Assembly (NCBI GenBank): GCA_937921595.1
Contig: CAKZTD010000009.1
Span: 1-57,255, forward strand
DNA length: 57,255 bases
DNA from: an uncultured Saprospiraceae bacterium
Lineage (GTDB): Bacteria > Bacteroidota > Bacteroidia > Chitinophagales > Saprospiraceae
Direction of reading: 5' to 3'
Shown: piece by piece, positions 37,115-45,894 of the stretch
How the letters are laid out: each line of letters opens with the position of its first letter
Numbering within the stretch: position 1 is the first letter of the stretch
The notes under the pieces: generated by a model
Seen by the model: the letters and a program-made list of their open reading frames with translations, nothing else
What the model was told of the DNA's origin: nothing
The model's database searches: none
Position numbers and translations under genes: made by a program

Positions 37115-37507
37115 ATGAAAATTTATACTACTATGATATTGCTCTGTGGAGCAGTGTTTTTCCTTTCTCTAAATGCAATACAAGCCCAAAATATCCAGTA
37201 TTCTCAAGATCAAATCATTGGAAAATGGATTTTAAAATCAGCAAGTTATAATGGAACATATGTTTCTCTTGAAAATAGCGTTAGCCCAATTTCATTTGAG
37301 TTTTCTCTTGATGGAAAAGTAAAGTATATAGCCTTGGATGGAAAAATGCAGGAAAGTATTTTTCAATTAAAAGAAAATCAAATCATAGATCCTAAGGTTC
37401 CTGAATATGCGAATGCAGATATCTTGGAATTAACTAAAAATGCAATGGTATTGAAGATGCAGGAAGAGTATAATAAAGTTTTGATGACCTTTGAGATTGA
37501 TAAATAA
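37115..37507 (+). CDS. Secreted lipocalin-like protein
   Basis: A 130-residue protein with a signal peptide (cut likely after IQAQ, residue 25). The start of the mature part (DQIIGKWILKSASYNG) and the middle strands (ISFEFSLDGKVKYIALDGKM) match the lipocalin-like beta-barrel family, whose members begin with a G-x-W strand. The ligand is unknown; family members are envelope proteins of unproven function. No lipobox is visible. It is convergent with the EF-G-like gene, and the two are separated by an inverted repeat (37525-37578). Confidence 0.72.
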   Translation: MKIYTTMILLCGAVFFLSLNAIQAQNIQYSQDQIIGKWILKSASYNGTYVSLENSVSPISFEFSLDGKVKYIALDGKMQESIFQLKENQIIDPKVPEYANADILELTKNAMVLKMQEEYNKVLMTFEIDK

Positions 37508-37524
37508 CGAGTCATGTCGAAAAG

Positions 37525-37578
37525 GAGTCAAGTTGTCAAGTAGCCAAACAAAACTTGACTACTTAACAACCTGACCTC
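37525..37578. repeat. Long inverted repeat of the ACTACTTG family
   Basis: The arms at 37525-37547 and 37555-37578 contain GTCAAGTTGTCAAGTAGCC and, read on the other strand, GTCAGGTTGTTAAGTAGTC. They match at 16 of those 19 positions, with a 7-nt loop. It lies between convergent genes and may serve as a terminator here. Confidence 0.6.
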
Positions 37579-37591
37579 TTGGTTACTTACC

Positions 37592-39724
37592 TTATGCTTC
37601 TTGCATATCCGATTGATAAGCACTGATCAAACCTTTTTGAATATCATGAGGAACAGGATTGAACTCAGCAAATTTCCTAGTGAATTTTGCGCGACCCTGT
37701 GTAATAGATCTCAAGGTTGATGAATATTTATATAATTCCGCAAGTGGAACTTTAGCTTTGATTTTTTGATAATGACCTTCAGCATCCATTCCTTGAATGA
37801 TTGCTCGTCGAGTTTGAAGATCACCCATCACGTCACCCATGACATCATCTGAGCAAAGAATTTCTAAATTGTAGATAGGTTCCATGAGTTGAGGAGCAGC
37901 CTGACCAAAGTTGGTTTTAAAAACCTGAGCCGATGCAATCATAAATGCCATATCATTGGAATCAACTGCATGCATTTTACCATCATAAATACAAATCCGG
38001 ATATCCCGGCAATAAGAACCAGTAAGCGGCCCTTCTTCCATTTTTTGCATGACTCCTTTCTTAATTGCATTGATGTATTTAGCATCGATAGATCCACCGA
38101 CAATGCACCAATAAAAAACCAGTTTTCCACCCCAAGGCAGTGTGTCTTCTTCTGTTTTTCTAACAGTCAAACCATTTGGCGGTGGCATTCCTTCATAAAA
38201 AGGTTCGATCCGCATATGGACTTCTGCAAACTGTCCAGAACCACCACTTTGTTTTTTGTGACGATAAGAACCATTGGCAGCTTTGGTGATCGTTTCCCGA
38301 TATTCGATCTTCGGTTTTTCAAATTCCATCGAAATGTTATTAACTTTTTCGATTCTATATTTGATAATATCTAAATGTAATTGTCCTTGACCATGAAGTA
38401 AGGTTTGCTTGAGTGCTTTTGATTGTTCTATAATTAAAGTAGGATCTTCTTCCTGAATTTGATGTAACGCTTTCATTAATTTCTCCATATCATTTTTACT
38501 TGGAGGACTAACAGCTGTACGAATTCTAGGCGCTGGAAAATGGATTTTTTCAATTTGATGATCCTTTCCTTTTATAGTAAGTGTTTGATTTGTATGTGAA
38601 TTTTTCAGTTTCACCGTTACACCGATGTCGCCAGCTTTTAACTCATCAACTGAATCTCGGGTTTTACCATTTGCAGTAAAGAGTTGCCCAAAGCGTTCAG
38701 AAGAGCGGTTAGAATTATTGACCAATTCGTCACCAGCTTTCAGGCTACCAGAACAAATTTTGAAATAGGAGACCATTCCTATTCTTGGTTCCGACATCGT
38801 TTTGAAAATAAAAGCAGTCGTTGGGCCTGCAGAATTACAAGCCAAAGTGCCACCATCTTCAAGTGATGCATCCGGACGATCTAATGGAGAAGGAGCAATA
38901 TCATTAATGAAACCCATGATACGACCCGTGCCCATATTGCGTTCTGAAGATGCTATAAATAAAGGAAATATTTCTTGATTAGCTAAGGCTATTCTTAAAC
39001 CTTTGGCAAGTTCATCCTCGCTAAGAGAACCTTCATCGAAAAATTTTTCCATCAAGCCTTCATCATTCTCTGCAGCAGCTTCAACTAGTGCATTGTGAAG
39101 TTCTTGAGCTTTTCCAATTTCGGATTCAGGAATAGCCTCTTTCACTGGTCGTCCGCCTCCATCTGGAAAGACGTACATGATCATCCGTAGTGCATCGATG
39201 ATCTTGTTAAAACCTATACCTTGACCTTGGTTAATGGGATATTGAATAGGCATGACTTTTTTTCCAAAACGCCCGATAGCCTGTTCAAGTGTTCTTTCAT
39301 AATCTGCTTTTTCATTGTCCATATGGTTGACCACAAAACAAGCAGGAGTTTTAAATTTTTCGACGTATTCCCAGGTGAGTTCTGTTCCTACTTCGACGCC
39401 ACTTCGTGCATTTAAAACCATTAAAGCTGTATCTGATACTTTGAGAGAAGAAACTACTTCTCCAACAAAATCGTCAAAGCCCGGAGTATCAATAATGTTA
39501 ATCTTAGAGTCTTTCCACTTTGCATGTAATAGGGTACTAAAAATAGAATTGCCCCTTTCCTGTTCGATGTTCGTGAAATCAGAAGTTGTCGATTTGTCAT
39601 TTACAGACCCTCTACGACCGATAGCTTTCGATTCGAAAAGCATAGTTTCAGCCAAAGAGGTTTTTCCTGAGCCTGAATGTCCCAGCAAAACAACATTCCT
39701 GATATTCTTGGTGTTGTAGCTCAT
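37592..39724 (-). CDS. Elongation factor G paralogue (EF-G2 type)
   Basis: A 710-residue translational GTPase-like protein with the five-domain EF-G order. Walker A GHSGSGKT is at 15-22. The effector loop reads ERGNSIF (usual ERGITIT), switch II reads DTPGF with Phe83 where EF-G has the catalytic His, and the base-recognition motif is NHMD at 133-136 instead of NKMD. Domain IV and V motifs (SGGSGQFAEVHMRIEPF, PLAELYKYSSTLRSITQGRA) are intact. Known EF-G2 of Bacteroides thetaiotaomicron lacks detectable GTPase activity yet supports translation in poor growth; the substitutions here suggest the same type. It is not the housekeeping fusA and has no ribosomal neighbours. Confidence 0.88.
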   Translation of the reverse strand: MSYNTKNIRNVVLLGHSGSGKTSLAETMLFESKAIGRRGSVNDKSTTSDFTNIEQERGNSIFSTLLHAKWKDSKINIIDTPGFDDFVGEVVSSLKVSDTALMVLNARSGVEVGTELTWEYVEKFKTPACFVVNHMDNEKADYERTLEQAIGRFGKKVMPIQYPINQGQGIGFNKIIDALRMIMYVFPDGGGRPVKEAIPESEIGKAQELHNALVEAAAENDEGLMEKFFDEGSLSEDELAKGLRIALANQEIFPLFIASSERNMGTGRIMGFINDIAPSPLDRPDASLEDGGTLACNSAGPTTAFIFKTMSEPRIGMVSYFKICSGSLKAGDELVNNSNRSSERFGQLFTANGKTRDSVDELKAGDIGVTVKLKNSHTNQTLTIKGKDHQIEKIHFPAPRIRTAVSPPSKNDMEKLMKALHQIQEEDPTLIIEQSKALKQTLLHGQGQLHLDIIKYRIEKVNNISMEFEKPKIEYRETITKAANGSYRHKKQSGGSGQFAEVHMRIEPFYEGMPPPNGLTVRKTEEDTLPWGGKLVFYWCIVGGSIDAKYINAIKKGVMQKMEEGPLTGSYCRDIRICIYDGKMHAVDSNDMAFMIASAQVFKTNFGQAAPQLMEPIYNLEILCSDDVMGDVMGDLQTRRAIIQGMDAEGHYQKIKAKVPLAELYKYSSTLRSITQGRAKFTRKFAEFNPVPHDIQKGLISAYQSDMQEA

Positions 39725-40050
39725 ATTCAGTACAATTTTTTAAAGGTTAATAAATGTCAAGTTGAAGAGTGTGCGATTTGAAGACAAACATTTGAATACA
39801 GACTCCTAACTTAGATTTTTTCGATGGGATACTGAGGGAGTAATGGCTTACGGCTCAGTAGGATTGTTTGCCTAAGATGAAAATAATAAATTAAACCAAA
39901 TAAACAAAGCTTATTTGATTCAAAGTTGATATTTGTATTTGTTTAAATTATACTTGACAGAATTGTCTTTGCGTAATCGGTTGTTTTGTGGTATTTAGTT
40001 TGGTTGTCTTAGTGCAATTGGTACACGAACTCATTATGCTCTCTTCACTC
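39725..40050. other. Intergenic region upstream of the EF-G paralogue
   Basis: 326 bp with no credible ORF. TACTGAG/CTCAGTA arms flank 39827-39860. An imperfect inverted repeat (TTAAACCAAATAAACAAA with TTTGTATTTGTTTAA) spans 39891-39946. A TTGACAGAATTGTC stretch near 39954 is partly palindromic. The EF-G promoter must lie at the left end. Confidence 0.4.
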
Positions 40051-41073
40051 CTAGATTAAAGGTAAGACCTGGGCCCCGAGTTTCTCTTTTTTAGATTGAA
40101 CAAACTGGCGACAAGTTTCTTCTAGTGTTTGTTGGATAGGTGTATATTTAAAATCAAAAAGGGATTTTGACTTTTCGTTTCCATAGGTATATTTTCTGCC
40201 GACATGTAAAGCAACCTCTTTGGTAATAAGTCGTTTCTTGCCAATCAGTTTTGAAAGTAACCAGTCTCCTCGCCAAGCTGCGCCATTGAGAAATGAATTG
40301 GTTTTAAAACTAGGAGCAGATTTATTGATGGCTTTTGCAATTTCTGTAAAGAGCTGAAAGTAGGGCCAGTTTTCGCTATTCAATAAAAAACGCTCAGCAC
40401 TAACATCACTTTCCATTAGCTGGATAGTAAATTTTGCAACATCACGAACATCCACAAATCCGGTTGTCCCTGAAGGATAAAACCTTAAACCTTTCCAAAC
40501 TTGTTCGAAAAAAGTAGTCGTCCCTGATCCCCAAATTCCACTTCCTACAATGACAGAGGGATTGACGATTGCCGCATTTAGACCTTCCGCAATTCCACGC
40601 CAAACTTCTTGTTCAGCAGAGTATTTACTGATCGCATATTGAGAATTGAATTGGCTACGTTCCCACTTTGTGTTTTCATCATAAAAATTGACGAGCTTAT
40701 AACGGCCAAGTGCTGCGATGGAACTAATATGCACCAGTTTTTTGATTCCAAAATCTAAGGCTACGTTCACAATGTTTGCCGTTCCTTCAGCATTGACCCG
40801 GTGCATATGTGCAAATTGCTTAGGATCAAAAGTGACGACCGCTGCACAATGAAAAACCTGATCTACATCTTGCATTGCATCTTCCAAAGACACTTGATCC
40901 AATACATCTCCTTCGATCCATTCAATCTGATCCTGGATACTTTCTACCAAGGCCATTGAACTATTCTTCCGCTTTAAGGCACGGATTTTATAGTCCTTGT
41001 TTTTTACCAAATATCTGAGAATGTATGATCCTAGAAATCCGGTACCACCTGTGATGAAAATTGTTTCGGGCAT
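40051..41073 (-). CDS. NAD-dependent epimerase/dehydratase-family protein
   Basis: A 340-residue extended short-chain dehydrogenase. The NAD loop is ITGGTGFLGSYILR at residues 7-20. GDVLDQVSLEDAMQDVDQVF with CAAVV and the catalytic YAISK (Y-x-x-x-K) confirm the fold, with a Ser in SSIAAL. The C-terminal lobe includes FVDVRDVA. The family covers sugar epimerases, dihydroflavonol-4-reductase-like enzymes and 3-beta-hydroxysteroid-type enzymes; the substrate cannot be set. It starts 11 bp after the anmK stop, as the last gene of a cytochrome c-anmK-SDR operon. Confidence 0.85.
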   Translation of the reverse strand: MPETIFITGGTGFLGSYILRYLVKNKDYKIRALKRKNSSMALVESIQDQIEWIEGDVLDQVSLEDAMQDVDQVFHCAAVVTFDPKQFAHMHRVNAEGTANIVNVALDFGIKKLVHISSIAALGRYKLVNFYDENTKWERSQFNSQYAISKYSAEQEVWRGIAEGLNAAIVNPSVIVGSGIWGSGTTTFFEQVWKGLRFYPSGTTGFVDVRDVAKFTIQLMESDVSAERFLLNSENWPYFQLFTEIAKAINKSAPSFKTNSFLNGAAWRGDWLLSKLIGKKRLITKEVALHVGRKYTYGNEKSKSLFDFKYTPIQQTLEETCRQFVQSKKEKLGAQVLPLI

Positions 41074-41084
41074 AAAAAAATGAG

Positions 41085-42188
41085 TTAATGAGTAATTGAT
41101 CCCGCGTGTATAGCGCCACTGATAGTATCTCTTGTTGCTCCAGTGACGGTATGAATCGTATTCGGAATTCCTTCTAATCGTAGAACTCCCATCAAGGCCA
41201 TCAATGCAGCTTCTTTAAATTCGATGATATTACGATCCGGGATCTCCAACTTTACTTGCTGACTATAATCTTGAATCGTTTTTATTAAAAATGAATTATG
41301 TGCACCACCACCAGTTGCGATCATTTTATATAAATCTTTGCTTAGATTTTCTTTACTAACAATCTGAAGAATGGATTGTTGAATTTGATAGGCAGTATGA
41401 TGCACCATCGTGCAAAGTTTATCAGGAATACTTCCTTCATGTTCTAAAAACAAAGGAACCAGAGATTTTTGAACCCATTGATTGCTAAGTGATTTTGGAT
41501 AAGGGTTGTTTAAATAATCCAAAGTATTTGAAGCTTCGAAAAGATCAGGTAACAATTTTCCAGAAGCAGCAAGCTGTCCACCATTATCATAAGGTAATCC
41601 CATTTCATTTGCTAATCGATTCAAAACCTGATTGGCACCCGAAATATCAAAAGCAATAAACTGATCATTGGCCTTACAACTGATGTTGACAATGCCTCCG
41701 ATATTTAAATAAAAATCATATCCGGGAATGAGGTAGCGATCAGCGATCGGTGCAATCGGAGCACCTTCACCATTCAATGCAATATCCTGAGTCCTGAAAT
41801 TATCGATGGTTTGAATTCCTGTAGTGGCAGCAATAGCAGCGCCGTCTCCGATCTGTGCAGAATATCGATGTTCCGGATCATGGAAAATGGTATGCCCGTG
41901 AGATGCAATAAAATCCGGTTGAATGTTATGTTTTTTTAAAAAAGCATTACAAAGCTCACCAAAATAATACCCAAGATAAATATGAGACTTTGCATAAACC
42001 TCAGCATTTTGCATAGGAAGATGAGCTAACCTTGCTTGCCACATTTCAGAAAAAGGCATGGTCTCACCAATTAATAATTTCCAATCGAAAGAAGTTCCAT
42101 CGATAGAAAATTCACAAAAAGCGAGATCTAATCCATCGAGGGAACTACCCGACATCAGGCCGAGAGCTTTGTAGGTTTTAGCTGGCAT
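41085..42188 (-). CDS. anmK: Anhydro-N-acetylmuramic acid kinase
   Basis: A 367-residue sugar kinase that opens and phosphorylates 1,6-anhydro-MurNAc, a step of peptidoglycan recycling. The ATP loop is LGLMSGSSLDGLDLAFCEF, and IDNFRTQDIALNGEGAPIAP carries the substrate-binding and catalytic Asp-Glu region. NIGGIVN and ATGGGAHNSFL are further signatures. Its ATG overlaps the stop of the cytochrome c gene in the form TAATG, so translation is coupled. No other recycling gene such as murQ or nagZ is in the window. Confidence 0.93.
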   Translation of the reverse strand: MPAKTYKALGLMSGSSLDGLDLAFCEFSIDGTSFDWKLLIGETMPFSEMWQARLAHLPMQNAEVYAKSHIYLGYYFGELCNAFLKKHNIQPDFIASHGHTIFHDPEHRYSAQIGDGAAIAATTGIQTIDNFRTQDIALNGEGAPIAPIADRYLIPGYDFYLNIGGIVNISCKANDQFIAFDISGANQVLNRLANEMGLPYDNGGQLAASGKLLPDLFEASNTLDYLNNPYPKSLSNQWVQKSLVPLFLEHEGSIPDKLCTMVHHTAYQIQQSILQIVSKENLSKDLYKMIATGGGAHNSFLIKTIQDYSQQVKLEIPDRNIIEFKEAALMALMGVLRLEGIPNTIHTVTGATRDTISGAIHAGSITH

Positions 42189-42511
42189 TATTTTTTAGCA
42201 AGATTGGTCAACTCTATGGTATAACCAGCTACGGCTTTAATTTCTTCCGGTGAAAGGATACCTTTATATGGCGTCATCATGTTTCGCCCATTGGTAATCA
42301 CTTGGATTCTTTCCTCAAGAGAAAGAGTAGACTCTCCAAATTTCTTAGCACCATTCAAAGCCATGTTTCCAGTAGAACCATGACAAGCAACGCATAGTTT
42401 TCCGAAAGTATCTTTTCCTTTTGCTAGTTCATCAGCTGATAATTGAGGGCCACCGCCACCACAGGCAAATACAAATGTTGCAATACAAATAAACCCAAGA
42501 ATCTTTTTCAT
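42188..42511 (-). CDS. Small class I cytochrome c lipoprotein
   Basis: A 107-residue protein with a lipoprotein signal (MKKILGFICIATFVFAC; Cys17 followed by GGGG). The haem site is C-V-A-C-H in LCVACHGSTGN, and the distal Met is in NMMTPYKG. Expected place: outer face of the inner membrane or inner face of the outer membrane, as an electron shuttle. The ATG at 42511 gives a clean signal; the longer frame adds eight residues. Its stop overlaps anmK. The link to murein recycling is unexplained. Confidence 0.88.
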   Translation of the reverse strand: MKKILGFICIATFVFACGGGGPQLSADELAKGKDTFGKLCVACHGSTGNMALNGAKKFGESTLSLEERIQVITNGRNMMTPYKGILSPEEIKAVAGYTIELTNLAKK

Positions 42512-42701
42512 ATTAAAAACGTTTTTATAGATCAATTAAGGCTTGCAATTTATGCATTCAGTCGGATAAAGGAGTCATTTTGAAAATATTTTTTGTTTTC
42601 TTCTTTGTATTTTTAACCTTTATATAATTAATTCAAACGGCAAACAACTTGTAAATCCCTATTTCAAAAAAGATAAGAAAGTATTAGTCTAAATCAGATA
42701 T

Positions 42702-42764
42702 GAGAAGCGGTATTCAATGTTCGGCATTCAGAGAGCACGAAATCCGAAGACCGAATAGCTTCTC
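42702..42764. repeat. Inverted repeat before the glutamate synthase-like gene
   Basis: GAGAAGC-GG-TATTC (42702-42715) pairs with GAATAGCTTCTC (42753-42764) with a 2-nt bulge. It lies just before the start at 42788, in DNA with TTCGG/CCGAA words. It may be a REP-like element or a leader hairpin. Confidence 0.4.
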
Positions 42765-42787
42765 TCTTAATTCAAACACAATCCATT

Positions 42788-44398
42788 ATGCGTAACGAAT
42801 TTGTAGTATTTGCTATCGTCTCTTTACTCATCGTCTGTGGCGTAGGTTATTTTCTATGGCAGCCGATGTGGTGGGCTATGATCGTTTTAGGACCAATTCT
42901 TTTGATTGGGTTCTATGACATGTTTCAATCTAAGCATGCGATTATGCGAAATTTTCCGATTCTTGGAAGAGGTCGATATGTGATGGAATTTTTGCGTCCG
43001 AAGTTATACCAATATTTTATTGAGTCAGATACGAATGGAAGACCGCTAAGTCGGATTTTTAGAAACATTGTTTATCAACGAGCGAAGCTAGAATTATCGA
43101 CGACTCCATTTGGGACGCAATTGGATGTTTACGAACAAGGTTACGAGTGGATGAATCATTCCATCGGAGCATTGGATGCCCATGATTTGGAACAACACCC
43201 AAAGGCAAAAGTAGGAAGTCCCAATTGTAAGCAACCTTATGATGCGAGTATTTTCAATGTCTCAGCAATGAGTTTTGGTTCTTTGAGTAGTGCTGCGATT
43301 ATGGCTTTGAATGGTGGTGCAAAAATCGGAGGATTTGGACACAATACAGGGGAAGGTGGAATCAGTCCTTATCATAGTGAACTCGGAGGAGATTTGATAT
43401 ATCAGATTGGTACAGGCTACTTTGGTTGTCGAGCTAAGGATGGGAATTTTGACCCGGATTTATATAAAAAAATAACAGCTCCTGATAATGTCAAAATGAT
43501 TGAACTCAAACTGTCGCAAGGTGCAAAACCTGGTCACGGTGGAATTTTACCAGCAAAGAAAAATACCGAGGAGATTGGAAAGATTAGAGGTGTGGAACCA
43601 GGAACTGATGTAAATTCTCCACCTTTTCATAAAGCCTTTTCAACACCAAAAGGATTGTTGCAATTGATCGAAAAAATGCAAAACCTATCCGGTGGCAAAC
43701 CAGTAGGATTTAAATTATGTATTGGAAATCGTAGTGAGTTTTTAGCAATCTGTAAAGCGATGTTGGAAACGGGGATTCGTCCTGATTTTATTGCCATTGA
43801 TGGGGGAGAAGGAGGCACCGGAGCAGCACCTTTGGAATTTAGTAATTCTGTCGGGATGCCTTTTAAAGAAGGCTTAGCATTTGCTTATGATGCGCTAATT
43901 GGTTTTGATTTAAAAAAGGACATCAAGCTTTTTGCTTCTGGAAAAATTATGACAGGTTTTGATATTTTTAAAGCGATGGCCTTAGGAGCAGATGCTTGTT
44001 ATAGTGCTAGAGCAATGATGTTGGCGGTAGGATGTATTCAAGCTTTGGAATGCAATAAGAATACTTGCCCAACGGGAGTGGCGACACAAGACAAAGAATT
44101 GGTCAGTGGGTTAAAAGTCGATGATAAAAAAGTTCGAGTAGCAAACTACCATCATGAAACGGTTTTAAGTTTTGTTGAATTATTAGCTGCGGCTGGATTG
44201 AAAAGTGCCGATGAAGTCAATCGTAGTCACATTTACCGAAGAGTAGATATGAAAGATACTTTACGTTACGATCAAATTTTTCCTTACATGAAAAAAGGAG
44301 CTTTGCTAAGTATGGATAGTTGTCCAGCGAATTGGAGACCTTATTTAGATATGGCTGATTCAGAAACTTTTAAACCTAAGCCGATGACTTATGCTTAA
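42788..44398 (+). CDS. Glutamate synthase-like FMN-binding protein
   Basis: A 536-residue protein with an N-terminal hydrophobic region (residues 5-42, probably two helices) and then the FMN/Fe-S domain of glutamate synthase large subunits. MSFGSLSSAAI and GHNTGEGGISPYH belong to the FMN barrel. LKLSQGAKPGHGG and DGGEGGTGAAP bind flavin phosphate, and CIQALECNKNTCPTGVA supplies the three Cys of a [3Fe-4S] cluster. The glutamine amidotransferase domain is missing, so it is not a complete GOGAT. It may be a membrane-anchored flavin enzyme of unknown substrate. Its stop overlaps the next start by 8 nt. Confidence 0.88.
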   Translation: MRNEFVVFAIVSLLIVCGVGYFLWQPMWWAMIVLGPILLIGFYDMFQSKHAIMRNFPILGRGRYVMEFLRPKLYQYFIESDTNGRPLSRIFRNIVYQRAKLELSTTPFGTQLDVYEQGYEWMNHSIGALDAHDLEQHPKAKVGSPNCKQPYDASIFNVSAMSFGSLSSAAIMALNGGAKIGGFGHNTGEGGISPYHSELGGDLIYQIGTGYFGCRAKDGNFDPDLYKKITAPDNVKMIELKLSQGAKPGHGGILPAKKNTEEIGKIRGVEPGTDVNSPPFHKAFSTPKGLLQLIEKMQNLSGGKPVGFKLCIGNRSEFLAICKAMLETGIRPDFIAIDGGEGGTGAAPLEFSNSVGMPFKEGLAFAYDALIGFDLKKDIKLFASGKIMTGFDIFKAMALGADACYSARAMMLAVGCIQALECNKNTCPTGVATQDKELVSGLKVDDKKVRVANYHHETVLSFVELLAAAGLKSADEVNRSHIYRRVDMKDTLRYDQIFPYMKKGALLSMDSCPANWRPYLDMADSETFKPKPMTYA

Positions 44399-44996
44399 TT
44401 TCGGCCTAATCATTTTAGCTGCCGGAGGCTCCACGAGAATGGGGCAACCAAAACAACTATTAGATATCAATGGACAGACTCTAATTCGAAAAACGATAAG
44501 CACAGCTTTGACTGCCGGAGCTGATCCATGCTTGGTTGTTTTAGGGAATGCTTTGGAAAAAATAAAATCCGAAATTTCTGGTCTGAATGTTGAAATTGCT
44601 CAAAATCCAGATTGGAAAAAAGGAATGGCTTCTTCTCTTCGAATCGCTATCGAAAGCTTTCGGAAAAAAACAGATCCTCCAAAATCCGTTATGATTTTAC
44701 TCTGTGATCAACCCTTGATTACTTCAGATTATTTAAAAAAGCTATTTCTAGTTTTTCAAGAATCGACTCAACATGCTATTGCTTCTGAGTATAATGATAT
44801 TAAAGGTGTTCCTGCTATTTTTGATTTTGAAACCTTGGCTCAGTTTAGTGCCGAACAAGGAGATTTTGGAGCGAGGCATTTGATTAAAAAACTGGACAAA
44901 GAAAATCAACTAGCTGTGATGTCGTTTCCCGAAGGAGCGATTGATTTGGATACGCCGGAGGATTATGAGCGGTTTTTGGAACGAAATATTGATTGA
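44391..44996 (+). CDS. MocA-like NTP-transferase-domain protein
   Basis: A 201-residue nucleotidyltransferase. The N-terminal motif ILAAGGSTRMGQPKQLL binds NTP; GMASSLRIAIES and LLCDQPLITSDYL give the metal-binding Asp, and DLDTPEDYERFL ends the protein. The pattern fits MocA/MobA-type enzymes that add CMP or GMP to molybdopterin; another sugar-phosphate nucleotidyltransferase role is possible. It overlaps the flavoprotein gene by 8 nt, so the two are translated together, which is unusual for MocA. No molybdenum-enzyme or cofactor gene is nearby. Confidence 0.82.
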   Translation: MLNFGLIILAAGGSTRMGQPKQLLDINGQTLIRKTISTALTAGADPCLVVLGNALEKIKSEISGLNVEIAQNPDWKKGMASSLRIAIESFRKKTDPPKSVMILLCDQPLITSDYLKKLFLVFQESTQHAIASEYNDIKGVPAIFDFETLAQFSAEQGDFGARHLIKKLDKENQLAVMSFPEGAIDLDTPEDYERFLERNID

Positions 44997-45205
44997 ATTT
45001 TATTTTTTCAAAAAAATAGTAAAAACAGCTTAGGAGTATTTCCAAAAGTCTCAGCCCAGACATTCCAACTTTTCCTCCTGCAAGCCGTTATAAATAAGAA
45101 TATATTTGCTTTTGCATTTAGGAGGCTATTTACTCATTTGTAAATTCACTCATTCGCTTATTTCAAAAGCATACAAGAGTTTAATTCATTCAAAAAATAA
45201 AACCC

Positions 45206-45574
45206 ATGTTCTGGAAAAAGAAAGATAAACCAAAAGCCCTTCAAATTAATGATGCTAATTTCAATGATATTATAGAAACAGATAAAGGTATTCTACTTGA
45301 TTTTTATGCGGATTGGTGTGGGCCTTGTCAAGCTTTAGGGCCGATCATCGATGAGCTTTCGGAAGAGTTTAAAGATCGAGCAATCATAGGAAAAGTGAAT
45401 GTAGATCAAAATCCTAATTTGACTGCATTTTTCAAAGTGAAGAGTATGCCGACTTTGGTTTTTGTAAAGAACAAGCAGATGATAGAAAAAATTAAAGGCT
45501 TGATTCCAAAACCAAATCTAGAAGAAATGCTGGAGGATTTGGTGGCATTTACTTTTGAAAAAGAAGAAGAGTAA
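45206..45574 (+). CDS. trxA: Thioredoxin
   Basis: A 122-residue thioredoxin with the redox site W-C-G-P-C (Cys38 and Cys41), then the cis-Pro segment KSMPTLVFVKN. There is no signal peptide, so it is cytoplasmic. The N-terminal KKKDKPKALQIND is about ten residues longer than E. coli TrxA and the C terminus ends in an acidic tail. It is probably a general disulfide reductase. It is followed by a hairpin and a short tandem repeat. Confidence 0.93.
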   Translation: MFWKKKDKPKALQINDANFNDIIETDKGILLDFYADWCGPCQALGPIIDELSEEFKDRAIIGKVNVDQNPNLTAFFKVKSMPTLVFVKNKQMIEKIKGLIPKPNLEEMLEDLVAFTFEKEEE

Positions 45575-45586
45575 AATTAACAAGCT

Positions 45587-45627
45587 AATAAGTTAGCAAA
45601 GGGCTCCATGCTTTTTGCTAACTTATT
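45587..45627 (+). terminator. Perfect 14-bp hairpin after trxA
   Basis: AATAAGTTAGCAAA and TTTGCTAACTTATT are exact complements around a 13-nt loop. The AAGTTAGCAA word is the same as in the 3134-3166 arm. A T-run is weak. Confidence 0.5.
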
Positions 45628-45664
45628 CCTCTATTCCTCTATTCCTCTATTCCTCTATTCCTTT
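45625..45664 (+). repeat. Tandem repeat of ATTCCTCT
   Basis: Four perfect units of 8 bp followed by a degenerate ATTCCTTT, immediately after the trxA hairpin. It is a likely variable-number site. Confidence 0.9.
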
Positions 45665-45853
45665 GTCTAGAATTCCATTCCAATACAGGTTTTCAACAAT
45701 TCATCCGCATTTCCATTCCACTCATCTAAAATCAATTTTTATTTTTAGATAAATAAGTTACATTTATCCGCCCTTATAAGTCGGCGTCTTATTGTTTATG
45801 GGCTCCTTATCTTCAATTGGTCTATAGTGAAAATATTTTTCAAAAAAAACACA

Positions 45854-45881
45854 GGAAACTTTAAAACAATTGAAAGTTTCC
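45854..45881 (+). promoter_or_regulatory. Inverted repeat, probable TetR operator
   Basis: GGAAACTTT and AAAGTTTCC are perfect 9-bp arms separated by 10 bp. The right arm ends 13 bp before the -7 box of tetR, so a bound repressor would block the promoter. This is the usual arrangement for self-regulated TetR genes. Confidence 0.65.
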
Positions 45882-45894
45882 AACGTTTTTCAAG

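Noticed and set aside
37889-38374. 161-codon plus-strand frame inside the EF-G paralogue
   Set aside because: It is antisense to a well-supported gene, and its Phe/Ile/Cys-rich content is typical of a shadow frame.
45625-45664. CRISPR-like repeat
   Set aside because: An 8-bp unit with no spacers; no CRISPR repeats or cas genes appear anywhere in the window.
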